Assembly (NCBI GenBank): GCA_014529385.2
Contig: CM043958.1
Span: forward strand, 88,328,025-88,392,024
Reading direction: 5' to 3'
Origin: Adiantum capillus-veneris
Lineage: Eukaryota; Streptophyta; Polypodiopsida; Polypodiales; Pteridaceae
DNA length: 64,000 bases
In this document: positions 1-11,890 of the stretch, one piece after another
Layout: each line of letters starts with the position of its first letter
Position numbering within the stretch: position 1 is the first letter of the stretch
The notes under the pieces: generated by a model
Told to the model about the DNA's origin: nothing
Databases searched by the model: none
What the model saw: only the letters and a program-made list of their open reading frames with translations
Position numbers and translations under genes: made by a program

Positions 1-708
1 ACTTGGTACTTCACTCCAGGTGTTTAGTATGTAGTGTCTAAAAAATTGAGAGCAAAGACCGCGCATGTGCGAGATCACCTTCTTGCCTTCATCATCCAAG
101 ATGATGCCACTGCTGAAGTCAACGGAGTATGGCAAGCCCTCTCGCCTGTGATGCCTGAACCTGGGTGTGTTTTGACAGGGGTCTCTATTGGCGTGTCGAT
201 GGGGGTACGAACGCCAGGTGTCTCCACAAGAGTCTGGGCCCCGAAGCGAGGAGTGTCGACTGGGGTGACTCCCGGAGGAGTAGGTAGTGGTGTGTAGCCA
301 GGAACGGCCGATAGCCACGCAAAACCTGGCATAGATGGTGATGCCGTTGCTGGTGTGGGGGCGGGCAAAGAAGGGGAAGGTAAAGAGCCTCGTTGAACAT
401 GAGGTGGTGTCTAGGGATCAGTGGCGGCATCCCCACAACAACCACCGCCGCCACCACTAGAGCGTCAGTGCCTAGAGAAGTGTGAAGATCATCTCGTCGA
501 CACTGAAGCTTTGGAGCACGTTGAATGCTCCAAAACAGAGGGAGACGCTAAAGGAGTAGAACGACGTGATGGTGCTCCATAGCGATGAAAATCCTCGTAC
601 CACTACCTCTGCTAGGGTGACAAAGAAGAAAGAAACTCATCATCATCCATACCTGCATTAAACACATGAACAGTTAATCTTAATATTGAATGAGAAGAAA
701 ACATGGAC

Positions 709-712
<4 letters not shown>
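1..712. other. Unassigned left margin
   Basis: No gene can be supported here. On the minus strand around 75-368 there is a Pro/Thr-rich frame with repeated DTP/ETP motifs, but it has no recognisable domain and no convincing start. A short stretch near 362-393 recurs at 57574-57605. The segment could be the distal part of the neighbouring CACTA element or unrelated DNA. Confidence 0.4.

Positions 713-788
<76 letters not shown>
713..788. repeat. (GA)n microsatellite
   Basis: An almost pure GA dinucleotide run. Reading frames through it give only alternating Ser-Leu or Arg-Glu and are artefacts. Confidence 0.97.
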
Positions 789-789
<1 letters not shown>

Positions 790-1540
790 GTGAGGACTCA
801 TAAAGGGGGAGGGATTCCTGTGTAGAGAGATTCCTGTGAAGTTCTTGTGAATTTGTCTCCCGTGTGCATTCTACATATCTTGTAAAAGCACTGCGCTCCG
901 AGTGCGATGGAGACTGAGGCTGCAATCGCGAATGAGGTGATCCCTCTCTGCTCATAGATGCTGCTCGCCCTCCACTAGATCTACTTGATCGGGTGAAAGA
1001 GATGCTAAGAAGTAGTAGTAGAGCACATTGCTCGTGGCTTATCAGACTTTCACGACACACCGAGGAGTGTCCTTGCTTGTGAGAACATACCTGGAGCATA
1101 CTTACCTGGAGTGGACGCAATGACGATTAAACACAATTTAAATTTCTCAAGTATAGCCATGTGAATACAATATATATTATAAAATGAAGCAAAATTGTTC
1201 AAATACAATGTTTATAGCTTTAAGAGGTCTCTCTCTCATCCTTGCATAGCTCAGCATAACTCCCTATATCTATATAGAGCTCTCCGTTTAGGCAGATGTC
1301 CTCCGTTTCATTTTGTAGATCCTCTGCATACACCCCATAGAGAGTAGCAGCTTGATGCTCGTCTGGCACCACCTCACTGGCTTCTGACTGAGCATCTTCT
1401 CCAATCTCCTCAATTGATGCCGCTGTGATTGTCACATGGGAGCCCTCTTACGTCCGTGCACTATGAGGGGCTACCTCTATGACGTACCACCATTTTGATG
1501 CAGACTTTGTAGGATGAAATATCACCTACTAGAACCACAT
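789..1540. other. Non-coding or unrecognised DNA between GA tract and CACTA remnant
   Basis: No domain is recognisable. An acidic minus-strand frame at 1220-1435 lies just beyond the C-terminal end of the CACTA transposase remnant. It could be a terminal exon of that element, but nothing in it matches a family I know. Confidence 0.35.
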
Positions 1541-1543
1541 AAC

Positions 1544-4500
1544 TTACATGAGAGCTTCCAAGCACATAAATTCTAAAATTGGATAGCTTCCAAGCACATA
1601 ACTTACTTGTTCACAATGCTCGGGTAGTACGAAACTGTCTCTTAGGTCGGTCCATTTTTTAGTTGAATCCACCTCAAGGAAACGAGACTCTCCTCTGTGC
1701 ACAGCAACATTGCAACCCTCCATGTTTATCTTGAACCATTGCACGCTAAACAAGTCGACAAAAAATACTCTATAATTGACCCTCAAAAACACTTGAAGCG
1801 TGCCGAAGTAAGTGAGCTCCACCACCACAGGATCTACATCAGAGGACCAACGTCGACTAGACTCTCCAAATTTTGCCATGATTCCACAATTTTGAGTAAA
1901 ACGCTTTTTGTCGATCCATTCCACCTTAAAATGTCGACCTTTACACCTTGCTGCTGTGTATGACTTATACTACAACCAAAAAAGATTATGAATGGCCGTT
2001 CAAACATCTAGAAAGTCACTAGTCATACATTGCAAACTTACCTTGGTCGTGCAACCCTGAGAGTACTCCCACTCCTCCTCAGTCACTTCTTCACCGCAAT
2101 GTTGTGCCCTTTTCAATTGGTTGTGCAACCATCTTAAGCTCATGAATGTTGGTAGGCTCTCCAGAACCTCCAGATAATGCATCGGTGGTCGTATTCCCCG
2201 TCTCCACTTGATTCGTGCCCTTTGTTGCTCTTGCTTTGCATCCTTGTATTGTGAAATCCACTTTTGCATCACTGGATTGTGAAGCATGCAAAATTGATTG
2301 ATTTTATCCTCTAGATCTTCCGTCATCTTCTTCTCAACATCGAGATTGCACATGGCAATCCCAGATATGCACTTATCATCTATGGTTTGCCATAGCGTGT
2401 CCCGGGCTTTATCAAATCCATCTAGCCACTCTCCAATGTAAACTAGGGACTCTTATACGAGTAAATCTTCTGCCATGCTACCCTCCGGACGTGCCTTCTG
2501 ACGCACATATCCCTTAAGTGTTTTCATGCAACGTTCTAAAAAGAACATCCATCTGGAATGTACTGTGCCAGCTATTTCCACCTCATCAACTATGTGAATA
2601 AGAAGATGCACTTGAATGGTTAGCATGGTAGTAGGAAAGTGTTTCTTAAACATGCACACAACCTCCACAACGTTTATTTTGGCGAATGGTATGGAGTCTA
2701 CATTGATCTCCTTTTGTAAGATCCATTGCACCAACTTCGCAAGTTTGTAGATTGTGTTACGGATGTTAGGAGACAAACATCCCTCAATGGCCACTGGTAA
2801 AATACACTACAAAACACGTCTAGCAATAATATAAAGTCCACACACAAATTTGTTACACAATTACCACTATGATATATTCCACTTCAAACATACTTGACAC
2901 ATTTTATGCCAGTCGTGTGACTTCAAACCGATAATGTTTCCTTCTTTAGTGAAACACGTTCGGAGTGAGTGCATTACGCTAGTGGGGGTCTCCATAGATT
3001 GAATGGTCTCTTTTACTTTGTGTTCTTGGGATCCTGTCAAAATGCATGTCGCTTTAGGTAGTTTTATCGATCCATCGGATGGTGTCTGCGACCAATATTG
3101 CTCCATACGATCCACATTTCTAAGGTCAACCCAGGATCCCAAAGTATCTTTCTTGCCGGTCAGATGGTCCCATAGCAGATTACCCACATTCTTGAATATG
3201 TGCATTGGATCGAGCAAATGATTGATCATGAGTCATGGCCAATATGGTAATTCGTACCATAGAGAGAGTCTCTTCATCCATGGGGGGAAACCGTCATCAC
3301 ACATCTCCTTCTGCTTTAACCATGCTTGTGCAGACATCCTCAGTGGCTCTCTTCCCAAACAGCCATCGTGTAACACATGATTCTTTGAAGATACGCTTGA
3401 TGACCTTTGTAGATTTTCTTCTTCAATGAGGGCGCCTGACGTGCATTCAGTCTAGGTCCACATGTGACACATGCTCTGTATCCGTTTGTTTGAAGCCCTG
3501 CATTTATACACATGACAATAGATAAGCTTGAGAAAAACCAAGATTTACAGTGTTTGAGTTTGAGTGTAGATCATCTGAGCATTCTGTTAGTTCGGGATAG
3601 TCATGCATGGTCCACATTAGAATGCCTATGATCAAAGCATTCCGTCGACCTATGTGTCGGCTCATATCCACTGCTTCTATGCCAATCCACAATTGTTGTA
3701 GCTCTTCCAATAGTGGACGAAGATACACATCCATATTCTTCACTTTATACCGCCCCGACACAATCAAGCTTAGCCACAAGTGCCCCTTCTTGGTAGTCAA
3801 CCACGGGGGAATGTTGTAGTTGAAGATGACAACGGGCCATACACTATAAGATGTTGATCTTTGACCAAATTTATTTACGCCATCCAAGGCCTAGATGCAA
3901 ATTTTCAGCTTCCCTGGGAAAATCCGACCATGTTTTTTCTATATGTTTCCAGACTGCACAATCGATAGGAATCCGTAGCACACCATCCGAAGATTTATTC
4001 TCTTCATGCCATGATGCTAGGACGGCCATGGACTTATATTCAAAGAAATGCTTGATGCGAGGAAGTAGAGGAAAATGTCGCAAAGAATTTTGTGGAATTT
4101 TTGTTCCGTGGAGATCTACTCGATATCTCTCGGAATCACATTTCGGACACTTCTCCATGTCTATGTATTCCCCTCTGAAAAGAATGCAATCGTTAGGACA
4201 AGCGTGAATCGAATTGTAATCCATCCCCAAGTTTCGCAAGATCGTTCTTGCTTCCTCTCTGGAATCTGGCATTACATTATTAGCTGGTAGTATGTGCTCT
4301 TTGAGCAATCTACACAGTGAAAAAAATGCGGTCCACTTGTGTAAGTAATCTATCAAATCATTATACATTTAGAGTTTTTTATTCAAGTAAACATTGTAAT
4401 TGATCACCTGAAAAGCGCTATGATGCTAGTGTCACTCCATCCAAACTTTGCCTGCATGTTGAGAAGAACCAGGAGCAGCTTTAATCTAGACACACGTGCT

Positions 4501-4721
4501 CCATCATACAATGGCGTATCGGCTTCACTTTTCATATCATTATAGATATGCCTTTCTGAATCCATGGTCGTCTCGATCATTTCATCGATCTTGGGCTCAA
4601 ACATTGCCTCATTGGGACAGTGGTCTGCATGATCATCCTCTGAGCTGTCAGAGGCTACATCTTGTGGCCTCACATATGCTGCTTGACCAAAGCGCCTACG
4701 AATACGTCTATTGGGTTGCAA
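1544..4721 (-). pseudogene. TNP2-like CACTA transposase, disrupted
   Basis: In family members this protein binds and cleaves CACTA ends. The blocks appear in the usual order: a TPLY..., GWSD N-terminal block (4404-4721); HACPNDCILFRGEY, a CPxC pair and the LPRIKHFF block (3871-4368); DGVNKFG and VYLRPLLEEL (3504-3887); ELPYWP (about 3230-3290) and DPMHIFKNV (2867-3229), the region of a conserved acidic residue; the DUF4218-like FERCMKTLKGYVRQK block (2453-2794); the LHN block (2000-2353); and the C-terminal VELTYFGTLQVF / SFVLPEHCEQVSYV block (1544-1924). Some gaps between blocks could be introns. Relative to the second copy, a 5-bp deletion near 3888 shifts the frame just before DGVNKFG, so this copy is almost certainly dead. 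Confidence 0.8.
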
Positions 4722-5001
4722 GATTGCTGTCTGTTGGCCAGCGTCAGAGTCCCACGAGTTATAATTGGCAACAACTCAATCTATAATAGATGGATCAAAC
4801 TAGTCAAATTCACGAACATGCTGCAAAGAAATGCGTATTGTCCGTCGCACAACATGCTTGCATTGATTCAAGGACATAAGATCCTTGTTGAGAGATAGGT
4901 GTTTCAGTTGGACGGCCCCACATCCTCGTCACTACTCATAATGAAGGTAAAAACCTTATAACCTGTACATAAATTAATCTTCTATTGGCATCCGCCGTCT
5001 T

Positions 5002-5106
<105 letters not shown>

Positions 5107-5159
5107 TTCACATTGTAAACTACCTCACATTCTCTAGTCATGTCCAATCCCCGCACACC

Positions 5160-6100
5160 TGGGTCTAGAGGTGCACGGAGATCAGAACCACCGGGTTATA
5201 ATCTTGTCTTTATTGGTCAATGTTTATATTTGTGGGTACGAGAAATCTACACACCCACGTATACATAATAGTGCATGTAGGGGAAAAAATCCCTTTACAC
5301 CTTCTCTAGCTGTAGCAATTCACAACATCTTAACATCTCTTCACAACAGATCTTTGTTCGAGGGATTACTTAGCACATTACATGTTGGCCTCCAATCTGA
5401 GTATCATGCTGTTGAAAGCTTTCCAACTTAAGGTCACATCCGTAGAGAGGAAGAGAGGGATCACCGTTCGCCTAACTCTAATTTTTTTACCGTAATCCCG
5501 AAGGTAGACTCTAATATAAAAACTCAATCCAAAATCTAATCTTAAATCTAACCTAATTGAACATGTGGTGATTCGAGGCTAATTGAATATGGTTAGTGTG
5601 TGAGTTAATAGGTGTCATATTTTGATGGGAATATACATATTGTTGTGCAACTAGTGTTTTCTGTTTGGGCAAAGCGTGCCTGCATTGACATGCACTAAAA
5701 TCTAACCTAAATCTAATCTAATCTTAAATTGAACATAAATCTAGATCTAATCTAATCTTAAACTCAAAATAAACCTAAATCTAATCTAATCTTCAAGCTA
5801 ACCTAAACCTAAACGTAGTCTAACTTAAATCTAAATTTAATCTAGTTAATCTTAAATCTCGTCTTAATTTTAGATTTAAATCTAATTTAATCTTAAACTC
5901 AACATAAACCTAAATCTAATCCAATCTTAAATCCTAAACCTAAATGTAATCTAACTTAAATCTAACATAGCTAGCTAATTTTAAATCTTTCCCTAATCTT
6001 AATCTAACGTAAATTTAAATCTAACCTAATCTTAAACTCAACATAAACATAAATCTAAATGTAATCTAACATAATCTTAAATCTAATTTAACTCTTAACC
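5160..6100. repeat. AT-rich, degenerate CTAAATCTAAT-type tandem repeats
   Basis: From about 5500 the sequence is a loose array of short units such as cctaaatctaat and cttaaatctaac, with no gene. The units faintly resemble a decayed plant telomere motif (CCCTAAA), but exact heptamers are absent. The first 300 bases are unique DNA shared with 41150-41480. Confidence 0.6.
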
Positions 6101-6153
<53 letters not shown>

Positions 6154-6258
6154 TTTTCTCCCCTTACCTCTCTGTTTTGTCTTCTCCCCCCCTCTCTCTC
6201 TCTTTGATTTTTTATTCTCTCTCTCTTTCTCCCTCTTTCTCTTTCTCTTTGTTTTCTC

Positions 6259-6329
<71 letters not shown>

Positions 6330-6435
6330 TGTTTTATATATCTCTCTCTTTACTCTTTGTTTATGTATGTGTGTGTATGTGTTTTTTGTTTATGCATGTG
6401 CTCTCTCTCTCTCTCTCTCTCTTTCAAAGACACAA

Positions 6436-6494
<59 letters not shown>

Positions 6495-6567
6495 GAGAAA
6501 GAGGGGAAGGGAACATGAGAGAGAGAGAGGAGAGGGAACGAGCATACCTGGATCTCCCTCCTCTCCT

Positions 6568-6599
<32 letters not shown>

Positions 6600-6632
6600 G
6601 GGAAAAAAGAGAGACAGAGAGAGGGAGAGTGC
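6101..6632. repeat. Compound CT / GT / GA microsatellite cluster
   Basis: CT runs (6104-6150, 6260-6322, 6402-6422), a GT run (6437-6454), GA runs (6454-6500) and a second GT run (6571-6599). There is no coding content. Unit B carries the same cluster at 13662-14150 with different run lengths. Confidence 0.95.
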
Positions 6633-6650
6633 GGGTTACCTCTTTCGCTT

Positions 6651-6686
6651 GAGCGCCAAAAACTCAGATTTGAGTTTTTGGCGCTC
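6651..6686. repeat. Perfect 16-bp-stem hairpin
   Basis: The stem gagcgccaaaaactca (6651-6666) pairs perfectly with 6671-6686 across a 4-base loop. The unit B copy at 14178-14213 keeps the fold with two changed positions. It lies between microsatellites and a truncated Copia, and no rho-type or U-tract terminator context is visible. Confidence 0.9.
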
Positions 6687-6716
6687 TTGGTTTATTTTTC
6701 ACCCCTGTCGACGTCA

Positions 6717-6760
6717 CTATAGGTGTCGCTATGCAACAAATAGAATAGCGATGCCTATAG
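6717..6760. repeat. 16-bp-stem hairpin with 12-base loop
   Basis: The arm ctataggtgtcgctat (6717-6732) pairs with atagcgatgcctatag (6745-6760) with one mismatch. A related copy is in unit B near 14243-14286. The function is unknown. Confidence 0.8.
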
Positions 6761-7239
6761 CGACGCCCATACTCACGCTCATAGCAATGCCGTGGATTTT
6801 TACTTTTGAGTGTTGCATTGTGAGCATTGCTAATGTGAAGTGGGAGCAAAAGTCTCTTCATAATCTATGCCTTTTTGCTGTGCATAACCCCTTGCAACAA
6901 GTTGATCCTTATAGCGATCAATCTCACCATCCGGCTTGCATTTCAACTTGTAAACCCAATTCGTACCAATGGCCTTTTTGCCAGGAGGAAAATCACATAA
7001 ACTCCATGTGTCATTTTCTATAAGTGCATCATATTTTGATTGCATGGAAGCCATGCAATTTTCTGAATTCCGTCCTTCATCAAAAGATAGAGGTTCCTCA
7101 ACATCATGTAAGCTAGACACAACCAAAGCATAACAATTTGATGCATAAGATGCATGGTGAGAGCTTGAACGAGTGCGACTAGACAAAGGTGCATCCAATT
7201 TACTGTCACACAATGTATGCACCAACCATTTTGGCAGAC

Positions 7240-7691
7240 CATTAGGCAAAATTTGGACTCACAAAGGGGCCCTTTAAGGAGTTTGACTTTACCTCTCTCT
7301 AGCAAAACGGACGCATGGATAATTTTTTGCAAACAAACTCCAAAATTGGCGGAGGTTTGACATTTAGAATGTCCTCTTCAATCTCTATCTACTGATATAT
7401 AGCACGCCATGAGATTCCTCATATTTTAGAAGATTCTTTTTTTGATTCACTTAGATTCCGACAGAGTTGTCACATCATAGGTGAATCAAAAAAAGAATCT
7501 TCTAAAATATGAGGAATCTCATGGTGTGCTATATATCAGTAGATAGAGCTTGAAGAGGACATTCTAACTATCAAACCTCCGCCAAATTTGGAGTTTGTTG
7601 GCAAAAATTTATCCATGCGCCCGTTTTGGTAGAGAGAGGTAAGTCAAACTCCTTAAAAGGGCCCCTTTGTGAGTCCAAATTTTGCCTAATG
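7240..7691. mobile_element. E3: CATTAGG-family foldback MITE
   Basis: A 452-bp element inside Copia copy A. It starts CATTAGGCAAAATTTGGACT and ends with the reverse complement. The arms 7240-7450 and 7481-7691 (211 bp each) are inverted copies with only scattered differences, around a 30-bp loop (7451-7480). The empty site in Copia copy B (near 14769) reads ggcagac directly followed by ctctag. The filled site has exactly those flanks, so there is no target-site duplication. It has no coding capacity and presumably relied on proteins from an element such as E1. Confidence 0.92.
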
Positions 7692-9871
7692 CTCTAGGCT
7701 GCTCATTTTCAGTCCTTTCCTCATCATCAAGTACATCATGTACAATTGCATCAGTAATAGTCTGATCTATAACCTTTTTGGAAACCCCCATAGGCTGTAC
7801 ATTTGCCTCATTGGAATTTACATTTGAACTTCCACCACTGAAAAGAGGCAACAAAGTGTCATAAATGTCCTGTGAGCTGATATTTATTGTCTCTAGTACA
7901 TGACAACAAGGGCTGAACAAAATGTTCCACAAATACAACATCTCGTGAGATCAAGATGCATTTTTTTGCAGATGATACATCCTATACCTTTTTCTTTCAG
8001 CACTATAACCAACAAAAATACATTTGATAGCCTTATCATCTAGTTTTCTACGCTGTGTTTGTGGTCAAATCATATGCCAAACAGCCAAAAAAATGCATGT
8101 GCTCAATAAAAGGCTTTCTATCATGCCATGCTTCATATGGAGTAATTGACTACAAAGCTTTTGTAGGACACCTCAAGCCAAAACAAATGCGGCAAACCTT
8201 GACTTTTGACCATACATCGTGCCATTTTTGTAAGTGACCTATTTTTCCTCTCAACAACACCATTTTGCCGAGGTGTATAAGACACTGTACATTGGTGTTT
8301 TATCCCACGACTAGCTAGAAATGCATTAAATTCATGAGAGATATACTCCCCCCCCTTGATCGGATCAAAGGGTGCCCATAGTACATTTTGAGACATTTTT
8401 AGGGCAAGAGCCAAAAATTGTTTGAAGCACATAAAACTTTAAAATTTTCTTTAAGCGTAAATACCCATGCATGCCTGGAGAAATCATCAATGAAAGTCAC
8501 GAAGTAAAGGTAATTACCCAAGGAAGGAGTTTGCATGGGCCCACAAACATCACTATGCACAAGCTGCAACCTGCATGTGGCCCTAACTGAACCATCCTTT
8601 GGAAACTTAGAACGTTGCATCTTATCGAGAATACAGCCTTCACAAACATGTTTTACAGGTTCTTCAAGAGGCCGCAAAGATGCAACCATATCAAATTTTT
8701 GCAAACACAGCAAATTGGCAAAATTCAAATGACCAAAAGTGCATGCTAAAGTTTTTCATATGGAATAGCCTTTGAATCCACAACTACATTTGCAAAAGTA
8801 TTCCCACAGTTGTCATACAAAGAGATTATACAGCCCACAACATAAAATGCCAGATGCAACAATTTCATCACTAAAAATGAGATCATGTACTGTACATCTG
8901 TTATCCACAAATTTGACTACAAGACCAAGTCTATCCAGTGCAGATACAAACAAAAGACTCTTCTTAACCCTAGGAATATAAAGTGCATCAACAAGTGTGA
9001 AAGAACTGCCATGTGCAGCAGTAAGCACAATCTTTCCAACTCCCTACACCAGATAAGAGCCATTGTTGGCACAAGTAACTGAATTTCCATGTGGGACAGA
9101 CTCAAGAGAGGTGAACAAATCACGATGTGAGGTAATGTGCTTTATCGAACCACTATCAAAATACCACACATGTGAATATGCAACAACTGACATGCATGCA
9201 TCATGGACAACAGGATTATAAGTACACTTTGCACTAAAAGCCCATTCTGCATCAACATTAGCATCACAATCTCCTTTCATAGAAGACTCAACAATAGCTG
9301 CATTTGTAGTGGAACCACCCTCTTTCTTCTTAGCCTCTTTGGCCTTCAACTAGGACACTGCTTGATCAAGCGATCATTATCTTTACAATAATGGAAATGC
9401 ATCTCATTTTTGCCCTTATCACCATAACTTCTAGAGGAATTGATTCCAGCAGAAGCATTAGGAACATGTGATTTTCCACTCGCATAAGAACCATGGGAAG
9501 TGTCTATAAAGCATCAATAGAGGCCTGTTCAACTACACACTGTCGAGTCCTGTTTTTTTTGGAAAATGACTCTTGCAACAACAATGTGCATAATGCATCA
9601 AAATTGACATCTGCACGATTTCCTTGGGTCATAAGTCTCCAAGTTCTAGCAAAAGTCTAGTAAGAATCTGGCAAGGCATCAAGAACATTCTGCACAAGGG
9701 ATCTGTCTGAAATGACTTCACCTGCAAAAATAATTTGCTCATTAATATACTTGACACCAGCAAGAAAAGTGTCCATATCATCTTCTTCATGCATAATCTT
9801 CGACTCCAGCTCTTTATAGAGCATCAATGCAATTTTTGCCTCATTGTGACTTGCATAAGAATATCCAAGGC

Positions 9872-10187
9872 TGTTTTGCAGATTTTCCTGAATGAATGTG
9901 AGGAGTAATAGTGCGCTTCACAGACAATGCAATCAATGCATGAGCCTGCACATCTTTTACATCCCAAGGAGCTTGTTCTACCTTAGGCAAAACAACTCTA
10001 ACAATAGCAATCCTTGTAGCCAGAATATCCCAAGCTTGTTTTGCAGATTTCCCTGAATGAATGTGAGGAGTAATAGTGTGCTTCACAGACAATGCAATCA
10101 ATGCATGAGCCTGCACATCTTTTACATCCCAACGAGCTTGTTCTACTGTAGGCAAAAAAACTCTAACAATAGCAATCCTTGTAGCAA
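9872..10187 (-). repeat. Internal tandem duplication within Copia gag
   Basis: About 156 bp, coding for a stretch containing WDVKDVQAHALIALSVK and TITPHIHSGKSAKQ, occurs twice in a row in gag. The same duplication is present in copies B (about 16980-17295) and D (about 42520-42835), so it predates their divergence. Confidence 0.85.
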
Positions 10188-10722
10188 GACCTGCAACATC
10201 CTCAACATCGCCTACATCCTCAGAACCAAGACATACATCAATGCCTTGCACAATATTCCAGACACCCTTTGACACAAGAACATGTTGCGTCCTGTAAGAC
10301 CACATAGGGTAATTGTCCCCATCCAATCTGTCCTCCGTAACAAACATCTTGAACACATCTATGTTATTGTTGGCCATGACAAATGCCAGCACCTGATGTA
10401 TAAACTGCCCGAAAAGAAGAGAAATGAAGCAGGAACAACGCGTGCTATATAGCACAAACCATAGAAGACAGTAAGGGACATGTTATGCAAAAAACGGCAC
10501 TTACAAAATTTCAGTACAAAATGAGAAAATAGCATGTGTAGTACTAAGTAGCGTGTAGTGGAAACGAAGGCCGAAATGAGCCCAAATAAAAAACTGAGCA
10601 GATCAAGCTCTTTGAGCTTACCCGAAATTTTTGTCGACCTGTGAACACTTGCCAAAGGTCACAGAAATCGAAGAAAGTGAGCAGGCGTGTGCTAGAGCTG
10701 TTCGCAACTAAGCCCGGGAGGA

Positions 10723-10744
10723 CACAACCTGCTCTGATACCAAT
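10723..10744 (-). promoter_or_regulatory. Copia primer-binding site, copy A
   Basis: Read on the minus strand, the LTR end is followed by attggtatcagagcaggttg. This contains TGGTATCAGAGC, the usual plant Copia complement to the 3' end of initiator tRNA-Met. It fixes the element orientation and the inner LTR border. Confidence 0.88.
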
Positions 10745-10974
10745 TGTTGGAATTAGGGTTGCAGGAAAACACACACATCTTGGAGAAGACGAAGGAAGCT
10801 CAAGGCACATGATAGAGAGTGTATTACTTAGTGTGCAATGGAAAGATAAGTTGGCCCTAGAGTGATGGGAGTATATATCATGCACGGGGGAAAAAAACCA
10901 CCTAGTGAGGGAAAAAATGCGTTGGCAGTCCTAAGTGTGTTCACACACATCACTACCACATGTATATGGTAACA
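10745..10974 (-). mobile_element. 5' LTR of Copia family 1, copy A
   Basis: A 230-bp LTR that starts TGTTGGAATTAGGG and ends GTATATGGTAACA in plus orientation, so it has TG...CA ends. The primer-binding site lies immediately to its left. Copies of the same length are at 17853-18082 and 43392-43621. It is followed by aaacacacac, consistent with integration in or next to an AC-rich tract. Confidence 0.9.
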
Positions 10975-10993
10975 AAACACACACACACCCAAT

Positions 10994-11394
<401 letters not shown>

Positions 11395-11890
11395 TTTTTT
11401 TTTCAATTATTTTAAGCTAGGTTAGTTTAACTTGTTTTCGTTTCGTTTTTATTCATTTAAAAAAGAAATAATTAAAAAATCTAAAAAATTAATTTTTAAG
11501 AAAAGAGAGAAAATTCCATAAAATTCACCTTAAAAAAATACACAAAATTTCAAAAAAGCTTAAAATAAGTTTAAAGAAATACAAAGAATTAGGAATACTG
11601 ATAAAAATAAGAAAAAACAAAATATAAAATAAAAAATCAATAAAAATAAAAAATATACTTTAAAAGTTCTAAAAATAGAAAAGTCAACCAAAATTCATAA
11701 AAAATATAAAAACTTCAAAGATTCACAAAAAAAAAAAGATCAGATAAACAACAAAAAAGTTAAAAATTTTTAAAAAAATAAAAAAAAGCATAAAAATAAA
11801 AAATTCACAAAAAGATTTTCCAAAAAATTATAAAAATAGTAAAAGATTTAGAAAAATAAAAAATTCTACGATTTTTTTTATTAAAGAGAG
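11395..11890. repeat. A-rich low-complexity DNA
   Basis: Mostly short words such as aaaataaaaa and aaaatctaaaa. There is no gene. It is shared with 18575-19075 and 44095-44590. Confidence 0.85.

Larger units (their letters stand above)
6837..10744 (-). pseudogene. Ty1/Copia family 1, copy A: gag-pro-int-RT remnant
   Basis: The internal region of an LTR retrotransposon reads right to left. Gag starts at the ATG at 10375-10377 (product begins MANNNIDVFKMFVTEDRLDG). The protease block with WYFDSGSIKHIT is in the 9044-9349 frame. The integrase shows HVCEGCILDK, VHSDVCGP, FIDDFSR and PRQNGVVER (8133-8728). The N-terminal part of the reverse transcriptase, with WVYKLK and YAQQKGIDYEETFAP, ends abruptly at about 6837, so the catalytic half and RNase H are missing. 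Stops interrupt gag and integrase, and the zinc knuckle has lost metal ligands. The small element E3 splits the RT-proximal part. The copy is not functional. Confidence 0.88.
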
